Assembly (NCBI RefSeq): GCF_003367175.1
Contig: NZ_QRGA01000007.1
Coordinates: 419,060 to 483,059 of the forward strand
Source of the DNA: Trinickia dinghuensis
Lineage (GTDB): Bacteria; Pseudomonadota; Gammaproteobacteria; Burkholderiales; Burkholderiaceae
Reading direction: 5' to 3'
DNA: 64,000 nt
In this document: positions 12,530 through 22,323 of the stretch, piece by piece
Layout of the letters: each line of letters opens with the position of its first letter
Position numbering within the stretch: the stretch's first letter is position 1
Position numbers and translations under genes: made by a program
Notes under the pieces: generated by a model
What the model was told of the DNA's origin: nothing
What the model saw: only the letters and a program-made list of their open reading frames with translations
The model's database searches: none

Positions 12530-13678
12530 TCATGGATGTGTGAGCAACCATCCGCCGAGCGCGACGGCGACGAACCAAAACGGAATCGAGACGAGGTGGA
12601 ACGGCAGCCAGATGCCGCGCGTTTTCGAGAGCCGCACGGCGATCAGATTGGCCAGCGAGCCGATAGCCACGCCGAAGCCGCCAACGCTTACACCGTAGGC
12701 CAATGCGCGCCAGTCTTTTGTAAACTCGGCCAGCATGATCGCGGCCGGCACGTTGCTGATGCCCTGCGACAACACGGCACCTGCGACATAAGCGCGCAGG
12801 GGGGATTGAAGACCCAATCGCGCGACGGTGTCGTGCACCCACGGCAGCGCGGCTACGCTGCGCAGCACGATGAACATCAGCACGAAAATCAGCAGCAAAG
12901 CCCAGTCGATTTTGAGCACGGCGTCGCGTCGCCACAACAAAAAGCCCCCGGCGACGCCAACGAGACCGATGCCCGGGTGGTGCGAATCGGCCAGCAGCAC
13001 GAACGCGGCGAACAGCACGGCCGCCACGCCGGCATAGGCGCGATCGACGTGCTCTTTGGCCGCGTCCTTCGACAGGTCCAGCGATTTGCCCTTGAACGCG
13101 AGGAAAGTCAGCAGATACAACATCGCCATCAGCACGGCGGTGAGCGGCGCCAGCGCCCAGACGAAGTGCCCGAACGACACGCCGCCGACCTGCCAGAGAA
13201 ACAGATTCTGCGGATTGCCGAGCGGCGTCAGGATAGAGCCGGCATTGACGGCCAGCGCCAAGAAAATCGTCAGCCGTTTGACGGGCAGCGGCGTCAGCGC
13301 ATGCAGCGACAGCACGAGCGGCACGACGACGAACAGCGCGACGTCGTTCGTGACGAACATCGACAGCACCGCCGCGAGGCCGATCAGCAAGCCGGCCAGC
13401 GCGCGCTCGGTGCGCACGTGATGGACGACGCGGTGAGCGAGCCACATCAGCAAGCCGGAAAGCTCGATCGCCTTGGTGAGCATCAGAAGGCCGGCCAGCG
13501 TAAGCACCGTCGGCCAATCGACGAGCCTTGGCAGCACGAGCCAAGGCTGCGGCCGTGTGCCTTGAAGCACGGCTAGGACAACGACGAGAATCGCGAGGAC
13601 GGGCTCTTTGAATGCGTACGAAACGATTCTGCGAGGCAGGCTGGCAGGGTTCACGCGCACATCGTCGGCAGTCGGCAT
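12530..13678 (-). CDS. Inner-membrane anion permease (SLC13 / citrate-ArsB type)
   Basis: A 382-residue integral membrane protein with about ten to eleven hydrophobic helices. Two similar halves carry the re-entrant-loop signatures MFVTNDVALFVVVPLVLSL and NAGSILTPLGNPQN, with a C-terminal counterpart GISNVPAAIMLAEF and GSLANLIAVRL. This is the ion-transporter superfamily layout of CitMHS, SLC13 and ArsB proteins. The substrate (dicarboxylate, arsenite or another anion) cannot be inferred; no ars genes are nearby. It lies between parB and atpI on the same strand and may be a separate unit. Confidence 0.8.
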   Translation of the reverse strand: MPTADDVRVNPASLPRRIVSYAFKEPVLAILVVVLAVLQGTRPQPWLVLPRLVDWPTVLTLAGLLMLTKAIELSGLLMWLAHRVVHHVRTERALAGLLIGLAAVLSMFVTNDVALFVVVPLVLSLHALTPLPVKRLTIFLALAVNAGSILTPLGNPQNLFLWQVGGVSFGHFVWALAPLTAVLMAMLYLLTFLAFKGKSLDLSKDAAKEHVDRAYAGVAAVLFAAFVLLADSHHPGIGLVGVAGGFLLWRRDAVLKIDWALLLIFVLMFIVLRSVAALPWVHDTVARLGLQSPLRAYVAGAVLSQGISNVPAAIMLAEFTKDWRALAYGVSVGGFGVAIGSLANLIAVRLSKTRGIWLPFHLVSIPFWFVAVALGGWLLTHP

Positions 13679-13789
13679 AAGCAGTGATCGGTCGAGCGAG
13701 AACGGAAGCGGAAGCGGGAATGAAACGTCAGCACGAGACGCGTGAGAATCGCGCCGCGTTCACCGCCGTACAGCTCGGTTCCATTCCGT

Positions 13790-14677
13790 TCAGGCCGCGG
13801 GGCCTCCGCGCAATCGCGCGAGAATGCCGTCGAGCGCGTCCAGATCGCCGAATTCGATCTGCAGGTGCCCTCGCCCGCGCCGGCCGAGCTTGATCTTGAC
13901 GGCCGACGCCAGCAGATCCGACAGTTCTTCCTCGAGACGGCGCGTATCGCGGCCGCCATCGTGATTCACACGCGCTTTCACCGCGGGCTCGGCCTTCGTC
14001 GTACTCGTGACGAGCCGCTCCGTCTCACGCACCGACATGCGCTTGTTCACGACTTGGTTGGCGAGCGTGATCTGAGTGGCCGAATCGACGGCCAGCAGCG
14101 CGCGCGCATGGCCCATGTCGAGATCGCCCGCGAGCAGCATCGTCTGCACGGGGTGCGCGAGATTGAGCAGCCGCAGCAGATTCGACACGGCACTGCGCGA
14201 GCGCCCTACCGACTCGGCGGCCTGCTCGTGCGTGAAGTCGAATTCATCGAGCAGGCGCTGGATGCCTTGCGCTTCTTCGAGCGGATTGAGATCTTCGCGC
14301 TGGATGTTCTCGATGAGGGCCATCGCCGCCGCGGCCTGGTCGGGCACGTCCTTGACGAGCACCGGCACCTCGGCGAGCCCCGCGATGTGAGCAGCGCGGA
14401 AACGGCGCTCGCCTGCGATGATCTCGTACTTCTCCTCGGAGACGGGCCGCACGAGGATGGGCTGCATGACGCCCTGCGCGCGAATGCTCGCGGCAAGCTC
14501 CTGCAGGCTGCCCTCGTCCATGCGCGTACGCGGCTGATACTTGCCCGCCTGCAGCTTACCGAGCGGCAGCACGTTCGGCTGCCCTTCGCCGCGCACGGCC
14601 GTCGTGATGTCGGGGCTGCCGCCCAGCAGCGCCTCGAGCCCGCGTCCCAATCCCTTCTTCTTCGCTACGGCATTCAT
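13790..14677 (-). CDS. parB: Chromosome partitioning protein ParB
   Basis: ParB (295 aa) is the CTP-dependent DNA clamp that loads at parS and spreads. The sequence has PLGKLQAGKYQPR, the CTP-binding GERRFRAA motif, the helix-turn-helix TLEQAAESVGRSRSAVSNLLRLLNL-like block (HEQAAESVGRSRSAVSNLLRLL), and a C-terminal dimerisation domain. It lies 41 bp after parA. The two TGTTTCACGTGAAACA sites at 16784 and 18400 are its expected targets. Confidence 0.97.
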   Translation of the reverse strand: MNAVAKKKGLGRGLEALLGGSPDITTAVRGEGQPNVLPLGKLQAGKYQPRTRMDEGSLQELAASIRAQGVMQPILVRPVSEEKYEIIAGERRFRAAHIAGLAEVPVLVKDVPDQAAAAMALIENIQREDLNPLEEAQGIQRLLDEFDFTHEQAAESVGRSRSAVSNLLRLLNLAHPVQTMLLAGDLDMGHARALLAVDSATQITLANQVVNKRMSVRETERLVTSTTKAEPAVKARVNHDGGRDTRRLEEELSDLLASAVKIKLGRRGRGHLQIEFGDLDALDGILARLRGGPAA

Positions 14678-14718
14678 CGTCTATCCTCGATCCGCTTTTC
14701 CATCGCGCCGCGCAGCGC

Positions 14719-15489
14719 TCACAGCGCGCGCACGCGTTCAATCATTTCGGTCCCGAACTGGACATACGCTTGCGCGCCGCGCGACGCGCGATCGAACACG
14801 ACACCCGGCAACCCATAGCTCGGCGCCTCGGCCAAGCGAACGTTGCGCGGGATGACCGCGTCGAACACCTTGTCGCCGAAATGCTCCTTGAGTTGATCCG
14901 ATACTTGCTGCTGCAACGTGATTCGCGGGTCGAACATCACGCGCAGCAGGCCGATGACCTTCAAATCGCGATTCAGGTTCGCGTGAACCTGCTTGATCGT
15001 GTTGACGAGATCGGACAAGCCTTCGAGCGCGAAGTATTCGCACTGCATCGGAATGACGACGCCGTGCGCGGCGCACAGGCCGTTCAGCGTCAGCAGCGAC
15101 AACGCCGGCGGACAATCGATGAGAACGAAGTCGTAATCGTCGGCAACCGCCGCGAGCGCAGCTTTCAATTGCCTTTCGCGATTATCCACACTGACGAGTT
15201 CGATCTCGGCACCCGCGAGTTCGCGATTGGCCGGCAGCACGTCATACGGCACGGCTTCAGGCTTGATGCGCGCATCGGAGACGGAGACACCGTCGACGAG
15301 GACTTCGTAGACGGTGTTCTCGCACTCCGCCTTGTTGATCCCGCTGCCCATCGTCGCATTGCCCTGCGGGTCGAGATCGATCAGCAGGACGCGCTGTCCC
15401 TGCGAGGCGAGACTCGCGGCGAGATTGACCGTCGTCGTTGTCTTGCCGACACCGCCCTTTTGGTTCGCCACGCAGAAGATTTTTGCCAT
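14719..15489 (-). CDS. parA: Chromosome partitioning ATPase ParA (Soj)
   Basis: A 256-residue ParA/MinD ATPase that moves ParB-parS complexes along the nucleoid. It has the deviant Walker A KGGVGKTTTTVNLAASLA at the N-terminus, the Walker A-prime/B segment VLLIDLDPQGNATMG, and FVLIDCPPALSLLTLN. The short N-terminus, without a DNA-binding extension, is the chromosomal (Soj) type rather than the plasmid type. It sits in a mnmG-rsmG-parA-parB order. Confidence 0.97.
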   Translation of the reverse strand: MAKIFCVANQKGGVGKTTTTVNLAASLASQGQRVLLIDLDPQGNATMGSGINKAECENTVYEVLVDGVSVSDARIKPEAVPYDVLPANRELAGAEIELVSVDNRERQLKAALAAVADDYDFVLIDCPPALSLLTLNGLCAAHGVVIPMQCEYFALEGLSDLVNTIKQVHANLNRDLKVIGLLRVMFDPRITLQQQVSDQLKEHFGDKVFDAVIPRNVRLAEAPSYGLPGVVFDRASRGAQAYVQFGTEMIERVRAL

Positions 15490-15515
15490 CGTTCGGAGAT
15501 CCTGGGGTCTATTGA

Positions 15516-16241
15516 CTACTGCTGCTGCATTTCGGACGCCGGCGCGGGAGCTGCCCGATCGAGCACGACTTCGACGAGATGCCGCTCGGCGTCGAGAAAC
15601 GGCACGCGAAGCTGCGCGATCGCGGCGGCGTGCGCACCGAGAGGCAGCCGCTCGATCTCGGCATCGGGCCTCACGCCCTTCATCGCCCAGATCGCGCCCT
15701 GCTCGCTGACCAAATGACGGGCAAGTGTAACGAAATCGGCGAGCTCTGCGAATGCGCGCGAGACGATTGCGTCGAATTTTCCTGGGACTTCGATGCCCGG
15801 ACGAAGATTCTCGACGCGCCCTGTGACGACCGACAAGTTGTCAAGCTTGAGTTCGGCCTTCGCTTGCGCTTGGAAAGCCGTCTTCTTCTGCACGATGTCG
15901 TTCAACGTCACCTTGCGTTCGGGGAACACGATGGCGAGCACGATGCCGGGCAATCCGCCGCCCGAGCCGACATCGAGAATCGATTGCCCTTCCCGTGCCG
16001 CCAGATGCGGCACGATCGAGAGCGAATCGAGAATGTGCTGAATGAGCATTTGGCGCGGATCGCGAATCGCCGTCAGGTTATAGACCGCGTTCCACTTCGC
16101 CAGCAGCGCAACGTAGTCGGCCAGCCGGCCGAACTGATCATCCGAAAGCGCGACGCCGATCTCGTCCGCCCCGGCGTGCAAAAGATCCAACCACGAAGCT
16201 CGGTCGCTCGACTGCGCCCCTTTGGCGCGCGACCCCGTCAT
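15516..16241 (-). CDS. rsmG: 16S rRNA (guanine-527 N7)-methyltransferase
   Basis: RsmG/GidB methylates G527 of 16S rRNA using S-adenosylmethionine. The SAM-binding motif [21 protein letters not shown] lies centrally, after the typical [27 protein letters not shown] segment, and [13 protein letters not shown] follows. The 241-residue length is slightly long because of an N-terminal [16 protein letters not shown] extension. Its ATG overlaps the mnmG stop by 4 bp, so translation is probably coupled. Confidence 0.96.
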   Translation of the reverse strand: MTGSRAKGAQSSDRASWLDLLHAGADEIGVALSDDQFGRLADYVALLAKWNAVYNLTAIRDPRQMLIQHILDSLSIVPHLAAREGQSILDVGSGGGLPGIVLAIVFPERKVTLNDIVQKKTAFQAQAKAELKLDNLSVVTGRVENLRPGIEVPGKFDAIVSRAFAELADFVTLARHLVSEQGAIWAMKGVRPDAEIERLPLGAHAAAIAQLRVPFLDAERHLVEVVLDRAAPAPASEMQQQ

Positions 16242-18217
16242 CGGGCACCGGGAGCCGTGTCGGCCCCGTTTCCGTCGCCGGCATTCGATTCGGCTACCGC
16301 CGTCGTCGCGCGCCGGCCCAAGCCCTTTTTCAGATGCACCATCAGCAGCGAGATCGTCGCGGGCGTGATGCCCGAGATACGCGAAGCCTGGCCGATCGTT
16401 TCGGGCCGGAATTGACTGAGCTTTTGGCGCGCTTCGAAGGACAATCCGCGGACCGAGGCATAGTCGATCCCGTCGGGCAGCCGCGTGCTTTCGTTCGCTT
16501 CGTTGCGCTCGATCTCGTCAGCTTGCCGCTCGATATAGCCCTGGTATTTGACGCCGATCTCGATCTGCTCCTTGATCTGGTCGAGCAGCACGGGATCGTC
16601 GGCGAGCGGCGTTTCAGGGCCGCACGTGCCGGCGCGCAGACCGCAGATTCCGTCGTATGTAATCCCCGGCCGCCGCAACAAGTCGGCCAGGTTGTATTCG
16701 TGATCGATCGGCTTGCCGAGCAGGGCAGTCGCTTCCTCGGCCGAAAGCGTCTTTGGATTCACCCACGTCGTACGCAGCCGTTCTGTTTCACGTGAAACAG
16801 CATCGCGCTTTCGGCAGAACGCATCCCAGCGGACGTCATCCACCACGCCGAGTTCGCGTCCCATTTCAGTCAAGCGCATGTCGGCGTTGTCTTCGCGAAG
16901 ACTGAGCCGATATTCGGCGCGGCTCGTGAACATCCGGTACGGCTCGGAGACGCCGCGCGTGACGAGATCGTCGACGAGCACACCGAGATAAGCTTGATCG
17001 CGCCGCGGACACCACGCGTCGTTCTCCTGGACGAATCGCCCGGCGTTGATGCCGGCAAGCAGTCCTTGCGCCGCCGCTTCTTCGTAACCTGTCGTGCCGT
17101 TGATTTGGCCCGCGAAGAACAGCCCACGGATCACCTTGGTTTCGAGCGACGCCTTCAGCCCTCGCGGATCGAAGTAGTCGTACTCGATCGCATATCCAGG
17201 CCGGAGGATGTGCGCGTTCTCGAGCCCCCGCATCGAATGCACGAGGTCGAGTTGCACGTCGAACGGAAGGCTCGTCGAGATCCCGTTCGGATAGAACTCG
17301 TTGGTCGTCAGCCCTTCCGGTTCGAGAAAGATCTGGTGCGAGTCCTTCGACGCGAAACGGTGAATCTTGTCCTCGATCGACGGGCAATACCGCGGCCCCA
17401 CGCCTTCGATCACGCCCGTGTACATCGGCGAGCGGTCGAGGCCACCGCGGATGATGTCGTGCGTGCGCTCGTTCGTATGCGTCACCCAGCAAGGCACCTG
17501 CTGCGGATGCTGCTCCGCGCGGCCAAGGAACGAGAACACCGGAACCGGATCGAGATCGCCAGGCTGCTCTTCGAGCTTCGAGAAATCGATCGTACGACCG
17601 TCGATCCGCGGCGGTGTGCCCGTCTTCAAGCGCCCTTGCGGCAGCTTCAACTCCTTGAGCCGAGCCGACAGCGACACTGCGGCAGGATCCCCCGCGCGGC
17701 CACCCGTGTAATTGTTGAGCCCGACGTGGATCTTCCCGTCGAGGAAGGTCCCCGCCGTCAGCACAACGGCCCGCGCGCGGAACCGCACGCCGACCTGCGT
17801 GACCGCGCCTACGACGCGATCGCCTTCGACGATCAGGTCCTCCACGGCTTGCTGGAACAGCATGAGGTTTGGCTGATTCTCGAGCCGCCGGCGAATCGCC
17901 GCCTTGTAGAGAATGCGGTCGGCCTGAGCCCGCGTCGCGCGGACTGCTGGCCCTTTGGACGAGTTGAGAATCCGAAATTGGATGCCACCCTCGTCGGTCG
18001 CGGCCGCCATCGCACCGCCGAGCGCGTCCACCTCTTTCACGAGGTGGCCCTTGCCGATGCCGCCGATCGACGGATTGCAGCTCATCTGGCCGAGCGTTTC
18101 GATGTTGTGGGTCAGCAGGAGCGTCTTCGCGCCCATGCGAGCCGATGCCAAAGCGGCTTCGGTGCCGGCGTGACCACCGCCGACGACGATTACGTCAAAT
18201 TCTGTGGGATAAAGCAT
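16238..18217 (-). CDS. mnmG: tRNA U34 carboxymethylaminomethyl modification enzyme MnmG
   Basis: MnmG/GidA (659 aa) is the FAD enzyme that, with MnmE, modifies wobble uridine of several tRNAs. The FAD motif [21 protein letters not shown], the [22 protein letters not shown] signature and the C-terminal YEGYI-like [13 protein letters not shown] helical domain are intact. The start MLYPTEFDV at 18217 is chosen over upstream in-frame codons without family similarity. The coding sequence contains a perfect parS site at 16784-16799. Confidence 0.96.
   Translation of the reverse strand: MLYPTEFDVIVVGGGHAGTEAALASARMGAKTLLLTHNIETLGQMSCNPSIGGIGKGHLVKEVDALGGAMAAATDEGGIQFRILNSSKGPAVRATRAQADRILYKAAIRRRLENQPNLMLFQQAVEDLIVEGDRVVGAVTQVGVRFRARAVVLTAGTFLDGKIHVGLNNYTGGRAGDPAAVSLSARLKELKLPQGRLKTGTPPRIDGRTIDFSKLEEQPGDLDPVPVFSFLGRAEQHPQQVPCWVTHTNERTHDIIRGGLDRSPMYTGVIEGVGPRYCPSIEDKIHRFASKDSHQIFLEPEGLTTNEFYPNGISTSLPFDVQLDLVHSMRGLENAHILRPGYAIEYDYFDPRGLKASLETKVIRGLFFAGQINGTTGYEEAAAQGLLAGINAGRFVQENDAWCPRRDQAYLGVLVDDLVTRGVSEPYRMFTSRAEYRLSLREDNADMRLTEMGRELGVVDDVRWDAFCRKRDAVSRETERLRTTWVNPKTLSAEEATALLGKPIDHEYNLADLLRRPGITYDGICGLRAGTCGPETPLADDPVLLDQIKEQIEIGVKYQGYIERQADEIERNEANESTRLPDGIDYASVRGLSFEARQKLSQFRPETIGQASRISGITPATISLLMVHLKKGLGRRATTAVAESNAGDGNGADTAPGAR
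16784..16799. other. parS site 1 (inside mnmG)
   Basis: TGTTTCACGTGAAACA, a perfect 16-bp palindrome identical to the conserved chromosomal parS consensus; the palindrome extends by one more pair (16783-16800). It is read through by mnmG, where it encodes part of an ordinary protein segment. It is about 2 kb from parB. Confidence 0.96.
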
Positions 18218-18576
18218 GGCGATCCCACGCAGCGTGAAGTGCGTAGGCCTGTCGGGAAAATGTATGCGCGAAATTATAGCGGGGTTCGCGGAAGAGGCGG
18301 CCTTGCTAAATGGCGCCAGATTCCGTTTGTGCGCGAAATTCACATAAGTCGTTGGGAGATGGGCCGCTCGCAACGACCACAACGCTGCGAATCCCCTGGT
18401 GTTTCACGTGAAACATCATGGAGGTGGGAGCGTGAAACCGAGGTCACTACCCCTCGGCTTCTATAGGAATACTGACGGTCTAAGGTGCCGAAACGGCCGT
18501 TGAGGGACAGGCATCGCGCGCGCCCCATCCAAGCATCCTGGCAGTCGGATGCCCAACTGCTCAGATATCCAGATAC
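18218..18576. other. mnmG upstream region with parS
   Basis: About 360 bp between the mnmG start and the end of the first liv operon. It should hold the promoter for mnmG-rsmG-parAB and contains the second parS. I see no convincing ORF and no clear sigma-70 pair. Confidence 0.5.
18400..18415. other. parS site 2 (upstream of mnmG)
   Basis: TGTTTCACGTGAAACA, identical to site 1 and 1.6 kb away, about 180 bp upstream of the mnmG start. ParB spreading from here would cover the mnmG promoter, so ParB levels could affect the operon that encodes it. Confidence 0.96.
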
Positions 18577-19359
18577 TCAGGCGGTTTTCTTAGCGAGCCC
18601 GAGATACGTCTCGATGACCCGAGGATTCTGCGCTAGCGAATCCGCCGCCCCTTCGAGCGCCAGTTCTCCCGTTTCGAGCACATAACCGTAGTCCGAGATC
18701 TGAAGCGCCGCGCGCGCATTCTGCTCGATCAACAGCGTCGCCACGCCCGTGCTGCGCAACGCGCTGATGATATGGAAGATCTCCCTGACGATGAGCGGCG
18801 CGAGCCCGAGGCTCGGTTCGTCGAGCATGAGCAAGTCAGGCTTGCCCATCAGCGCCCGCCCGAGCGCGAGCATCTGCCGCTCGCCGCCCGACAGCGTACC
18901 GGCCGCCTGCTTGCGCCGCTCCTTGAGCCGCGGAAACCGCTCGAACACCGGATTGAGTTGATCGAGAAAGTCGCGCTCTCCTGCCCGCTTGCGCCGATAG
19001 GCACCGAGTACGAGATTGTCCTCGACCGTCATCGTCGAAAACAACTCCCGCTTTTCCGGGACGAGACACATTCCCTGCTCGACACGCTTTTCGACGGGCA
19101 GCCCGCCGATATCCTCGCCACGGTAACGCACGGGGCCGGCTGCATGCCCCGACGTCGGAAGCGCGCCCATGACCGCGTTGAGCAGCGTCGACTTGCCGGC
19201 ACCGTTCGGTCCGATCACGCTGACGATCTGCCCAGGCCGAACGTCGATCGACACGTTATGGAGCGCCTCCACCTTCCCGTAGCGAACGGACAGCCCGGAC
19301 ACCGAGAGGATCGGCTCGGCCGCCGACTTGTTTTTCTTTTCGTTTTCGTTTTCGCTCAT
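18577..19359 (-). CDS. livF: Branched-chain amino-acid ABC transporter ATPase (LivF type), system 1
   Basis: A 260-residue ABC ATPase: Walker A GPNGAGKST, signature LSGGERQM, Walker B LLMLDEPSLGLAPL and switch-His segment IEQNARAAL. The IPEKREL-like VPEKRELFSTMTVEDNL segment is typical of LivF. The start MSENENEKKN lies 1 bp from the stop of the fused livM-livG gene. A hydrophilic Asn/Glu/Lys N-terminal tail of about 13 residues is unusual but unimportant for the fold. It is the last gene of a livK-livH-livMG-livF unit. Confidence 0.9.
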   Translation of the reverse strand: MSENENEKKNKSAAEPILSVSGLSVRYGKVEALHNVSIDVRPGQIVSVIGPNGAGKSTLLNAVMGALPTSGHAAGPVRYRGEDIGGLPVEKRVEQGMCLVPEKRELFSTMTVEDNLVLGAYRRKRAGERDFLDQLNPVFERFPRLKERRKQAAGTLSGGERQMLALGRALMGKPDLLMLDEPSLGLAPLIVREIFHIISALRSTGVATLLIEQNARAALQISDYGYVLETGELALEGAADSLAQNPRVIETYLGLAKKTA

Positions 19360-19360
19360 G

Positions 19361-21148
19361 TCATTCCACCCCGCCGAGATAGGCTTCGACCACGGCCGGA
19401 TCGTTCTGCACGTCTTCCGGCAGGCCATGCGCGATACGCGTGCCGAACTCCATGACGACCAGGCGATCGGCAAGATTCATCACAAAATCCATGTCGTGCT
19501 CGACGAGCAGAATGCTCATCCCCTCTCCCTTCAGCCTGCGCAGCAGCTCGCCAAGCTGCTGCTTTTCCCGATAACGCAGACCGGCAGCGGGCTCGTCGAG
19601 CAGCAGCAATGTCGGATCGCAGCACAGCGCCCGCGCAATCTCCAAGATGCGCTGCTGGCCGAGCGGCAGACTGCCGGCTTCGTCGTACATGTGCTGCTCG
19701 AGGCCGACGCGCCGAATTTGCTCGGCCGCCTCGAACAGCAGCCGCCCTTCCTCTTGCGCATTGAGCCGCGCCAGGCTGCGCCAGACACCGCTGGAGCCGC
19801 GCAGATGCGCGCCGATCGCCACGTTCTCGAGCACCGTCATCGTCGGCAGCAGCTTGACGTGCTGGAACGTACGACCGATACCGCGCTTGGCGATTTCACG
19901 TGAACTGAGCGCATCGATGCGTTCGCCGCGGAAATGGATCTCGCCGCGCGTCGCCTGCAGCACACCGGTGACGAGGTTGAACGTCGTCGATTTGCCGGCG
20001 CCGTTCGGACCGATGAGGGCGATGATTTGCCCGGCCTCGACTTCGAAGCTGACATCGTTGACGGCGACGAGCCCGCCGAACTCCTTCCGTGCGCGGTCGA
20101 CGACAAGCAACGGCTCGCCCGGTGCCGGCTTCGTCTGCCGCGGTAAAGCCTCGGCGTGCTCGGGCGCACGCGCTCGCGGGCCGCGCGGAAACCAGCGGGC
20201 GACGAACGGCCAGACACCCTGCCGCGCATACTGCAGCAGCGCAACCATCAGCACACCGAACACGATGATCTCGAAGTTGCCGCTTTCCCCTAGCAGCCGC
20301 GGCAGCAGTGATTGCAGATAGTCCTGCAGAATGGTGAGGATCGCGGCGCCGAGAATCGCACCCCAAACATGCGCGACGCCGCCGACGACGGCCATGAACA
20401 AATATTCGATGCCGTGATTGAGTCCGAACGGCGTGGGATTCACGGCGCCCTGCAAGTGCGCGTAGAGGAACCCCGAGATCGCGGCAAGGATCGCTGCATA
20501 GACGAAAATGATGACGCGCATCCAAGCCGTATGCACGCCCATGGCCTCGGCCATCACGCCCGCGCCGCGCAGCGCCCGGATCGCCCGCCCCGGCCGGCTA
20601 TTAAGCAGATTCTGAATCGAAACGACGGACACGAGCACCACGACCCAAATCAGGTAGTAGATGCTGCGGCCGGACGCGAGCGAAAGGCCGACGACACTCA
20701 ACGCCGGAATGCCGTTGATACCGTCGTACTTGCCGAGCGCATCGAGGTTGCCGAAGAGGTAATACAGCGACAACCCCCAAGCGATCGTGCCGAGCGGCAG
20801 GAAGTGCCCTGACAAGCGCATCGTGACGGCACCGATGACGAGCGCGACGAAGGCCGTCATCACGATGCCGACGACGAGCGCGATCCATGGCGAGACGCCG
20901 AACTGCGTCGTCAGATAGGCCGTCGCATAGGCGCCCACGCCGACGAACGCGGCCTGCCCGAAACTCGTCATGCCGCCGACGCCCGTGAGCAGCACGAGCC
21001 CGAGCGCGACGATCGAATACAGGCCGATGTAGTTCAGCAGCGTGATCCAATACTCGGGCACATGCAGCGGATGCGGCAGCACGGGCAAGGCGAAGAGAAT
21101 CACGAGAAAGATCCAGATCGGCCTCGCTCCCGAAAATAAGCGCTTCAT
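19361..21148 (-). CDS. Fused branched-chain amino-acid permease and ATPase (LivM-LivG), system 1
   Basis: A natural fusion of 595 residues. Residues 1 to about 330 are a LivM permease with eight or more membrane helices and the loop FGQAAFVGVGAYATAYL. After a linker rich in Arg, Ala and Pro (about 330-350), a complete LivG ATPase follows with GPNGAGKST, LPLGQQRILEIARAL, LLLLDEPAAGL and LVEHDMDFVM. No frameshift is visible at the junction, and the start follows GGAGGAGTGAGCG. Fused LivMG proteins are known in proteobacteria. It pairs with the separate LivF downstream. Confidence 0.92.
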   Translation of the reverse strand: MKRLFSGARPIWIFLVILFALPVLPHPLHVPEYWITLLNYIGLYSIVALGLVLLTGVGGMTSFGQAAFVGVGAYATAYLTTQFGVSPWIALVVGIVMTAFVALVIGAVTMRLSGHFLPLGTIAWGLSLYYLFGNLDALGKYDGINGIPALSVVGLSLASGRSIYYLIWVVVLVSVVSIQNLLNSRPGRAIRALRGAGVMAEAMGVHTAWMRVIIFVYAAILAAISGFLYAHLQGAVNPTPFGLNHGIEYLFMAVVGGVAHVWGAILGAAILTILQDYLQSLLPRLLGESGNFEIIVFGVLMVALLQYARQGVWPFVARWFPRGPRARAPEHAEALPRQTKPAPGEPLLVVDRARKEFGGLVAVNDVSFEVEAGQIIALIGPNGAGKSTTFNLVTGVLQATRGEIHFRGERIDALSSREIAKRGIGRTFQHVKLLPTMTVLENVAIGAHLRGSSGVWRSLARLNAQEEGRLLFEAAEQIRRVGLEQHMYDEAGSLPLGQQRILEIARALCCDPTLLLLDEPAAGLRYREKQQLGELLRRLKGEGMSILLVEHDMDFVMNLADRLVVMEFGTRIAHGLPEDVQNDPAVVEAYLGGVE

Positions 21149-21151
21149 CGC

Positions 21152-22207
21152 TCACTCCTCCTCTTCTTCGACGTGCCCGGTGACCAAGCTGCGCCACAGC
21201 AGCACCGGAATGATGAGCGTGAAGACGATCACCTCCTTGTAGCCGCTCGCCCAGAACGACGAATACGATTCGAGCAGCCCGACGAGGATCGAGCCGGCCG
21301 CCGCGAGCGGATAGCTGACGAGCCCGCCGATGATCGCGCCCACGAACCCCTTCAAGCCGATCAGGAACCCCGAGTCGTAATAGATCGTCGTGAGCGGCGC
21401 GACGAGGATGCCGCAGAGCACACCGAGCCCCGCAGCCAGCGTAAAAGCGAGCCGCCCTGCTTGCGTCGTCCCGATGCCGACGAGCCGCGCGCCGAGCCGG
21501 TTGACCGAGGTGGCTCGCAGCGCCTTCCCCGAGATCGAACGATCGAAGAACAAGTAAAGCGCGACGATGAGCACGAGCGCCGTGACCACGACCCAGATGC
21601 TCTGCCCCGAGATCGACAGACCGCCGATGCTCAAAGAGGCGTCGGAGAACGACGTCGTGCGCGAACCCTCGGCGCCGAACATCAGCAGCCCCACCCCGAC
21701 CATCGCGAAATGCACGGCCACGGCCACGATCAGCAGCAGCAGCGTCGTCGCCTCGGCCAGCGGCTCGTAGGCCAAACGGTAGATGAAGGGCCCCATCGGC
21801 ACGACGATCGCGAGCGTCAGCGCGATCTGCACGGCCATCGGCAGCGTCATCGCGTACACATGCTGCGTGATCGCGTAGACGGCGATCGGGCCGAGCAGAT
21901 AGCGGCTCGCGAGCGACGTCAGCACGCGCGGCGCATGCCGCCGGCGCTCGGCATGCCGCACGAGCCCGGCCACTTCGACGACGAAACACGCCGCACCGAG
22001 CACGGGCAGCAAGATGGCGGTGGCCGGAAGCTTCTGCGCCTGCAGCATCGCAAGCGTCAGCGCCCCGTACGAAACGAACTCCCCTTGGGGAATGAAGATG
22101 ACGCGCGTGACGGAGAAGACCAGGACGAGCGCAAGCGCGAGTAGCGCATAGATCGCCCCGGTCGTGATGCCGTCCTGCGCGAGGATCGCGGCAATCGATA
22201 AATCCAT
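21152..22207 (-). CDS. livH: Branched-chain amino-acid ABC permease (LivH type), system 1
   Basis: A 351-residue polytopic inner-membrane protein, longer than the usual 290-310 because of a cytoplasmic insert near residues 80-100 (VRHAERRRHAPRVLTSLASR). Family segments TTGAIYALLALALVLVFSVTRVIFIPQGEF and LKGFVGAIIGGLVSYPLAAAGSILVGLLE are present. It ends 3 bp before the livMG gene and follows the livK-type gene by about 115 bp. Confidence 0.9.
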   Translation of the reverse strand: MDLSIAAILAQDGITTGAIYALLALALVLVFSVTRVIFIPQGEFVSYGALTLAMLQAQKLPATAILLPVLGAACFVVEVAGLVRHAERRRHAPRVLTSLASRYLLGPIAVYAITQHVYAMTLPMAVQIALTLAIVVPMGPFIYRLAYEPLAEATTLLLLIVAVAVHFAMVGVGLLMFGAEGSRTTSFSDASLSIGGLSISGQSIWVVVTALVLIVALYLFFDRSISGKALRATSVNRLGARLVGIGTTQAGRLAFTLAAGLGVLCGILVAPLTTIYYDSGFLIGLKGFVGAIIGGLVSYPLAAAGSILVGLLESYSSFWASGYKEVIVFTLIIPVLLWRSLVTGHVEEEEE

Positions 22208-22323
22208 GCTTGTTCGAGTCCTGTACCTACTAAGCGACGAATGACGAATCCGAATCGACGGAAACCAAACGAAATGCCGCCCAGGCGGGCGGCACGGCCT
22301 ATCTCAAAGCCCACCCGACTGCA

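Noticed and set aside
12417-13544. Long minus-strand frame overlapping the anion permease gene
   Set aside because: It is an Arg/Ala-rich out-of-frame shadow of the permease, which has clear membrane helices. High-GC DNA opens such frames everywhere.
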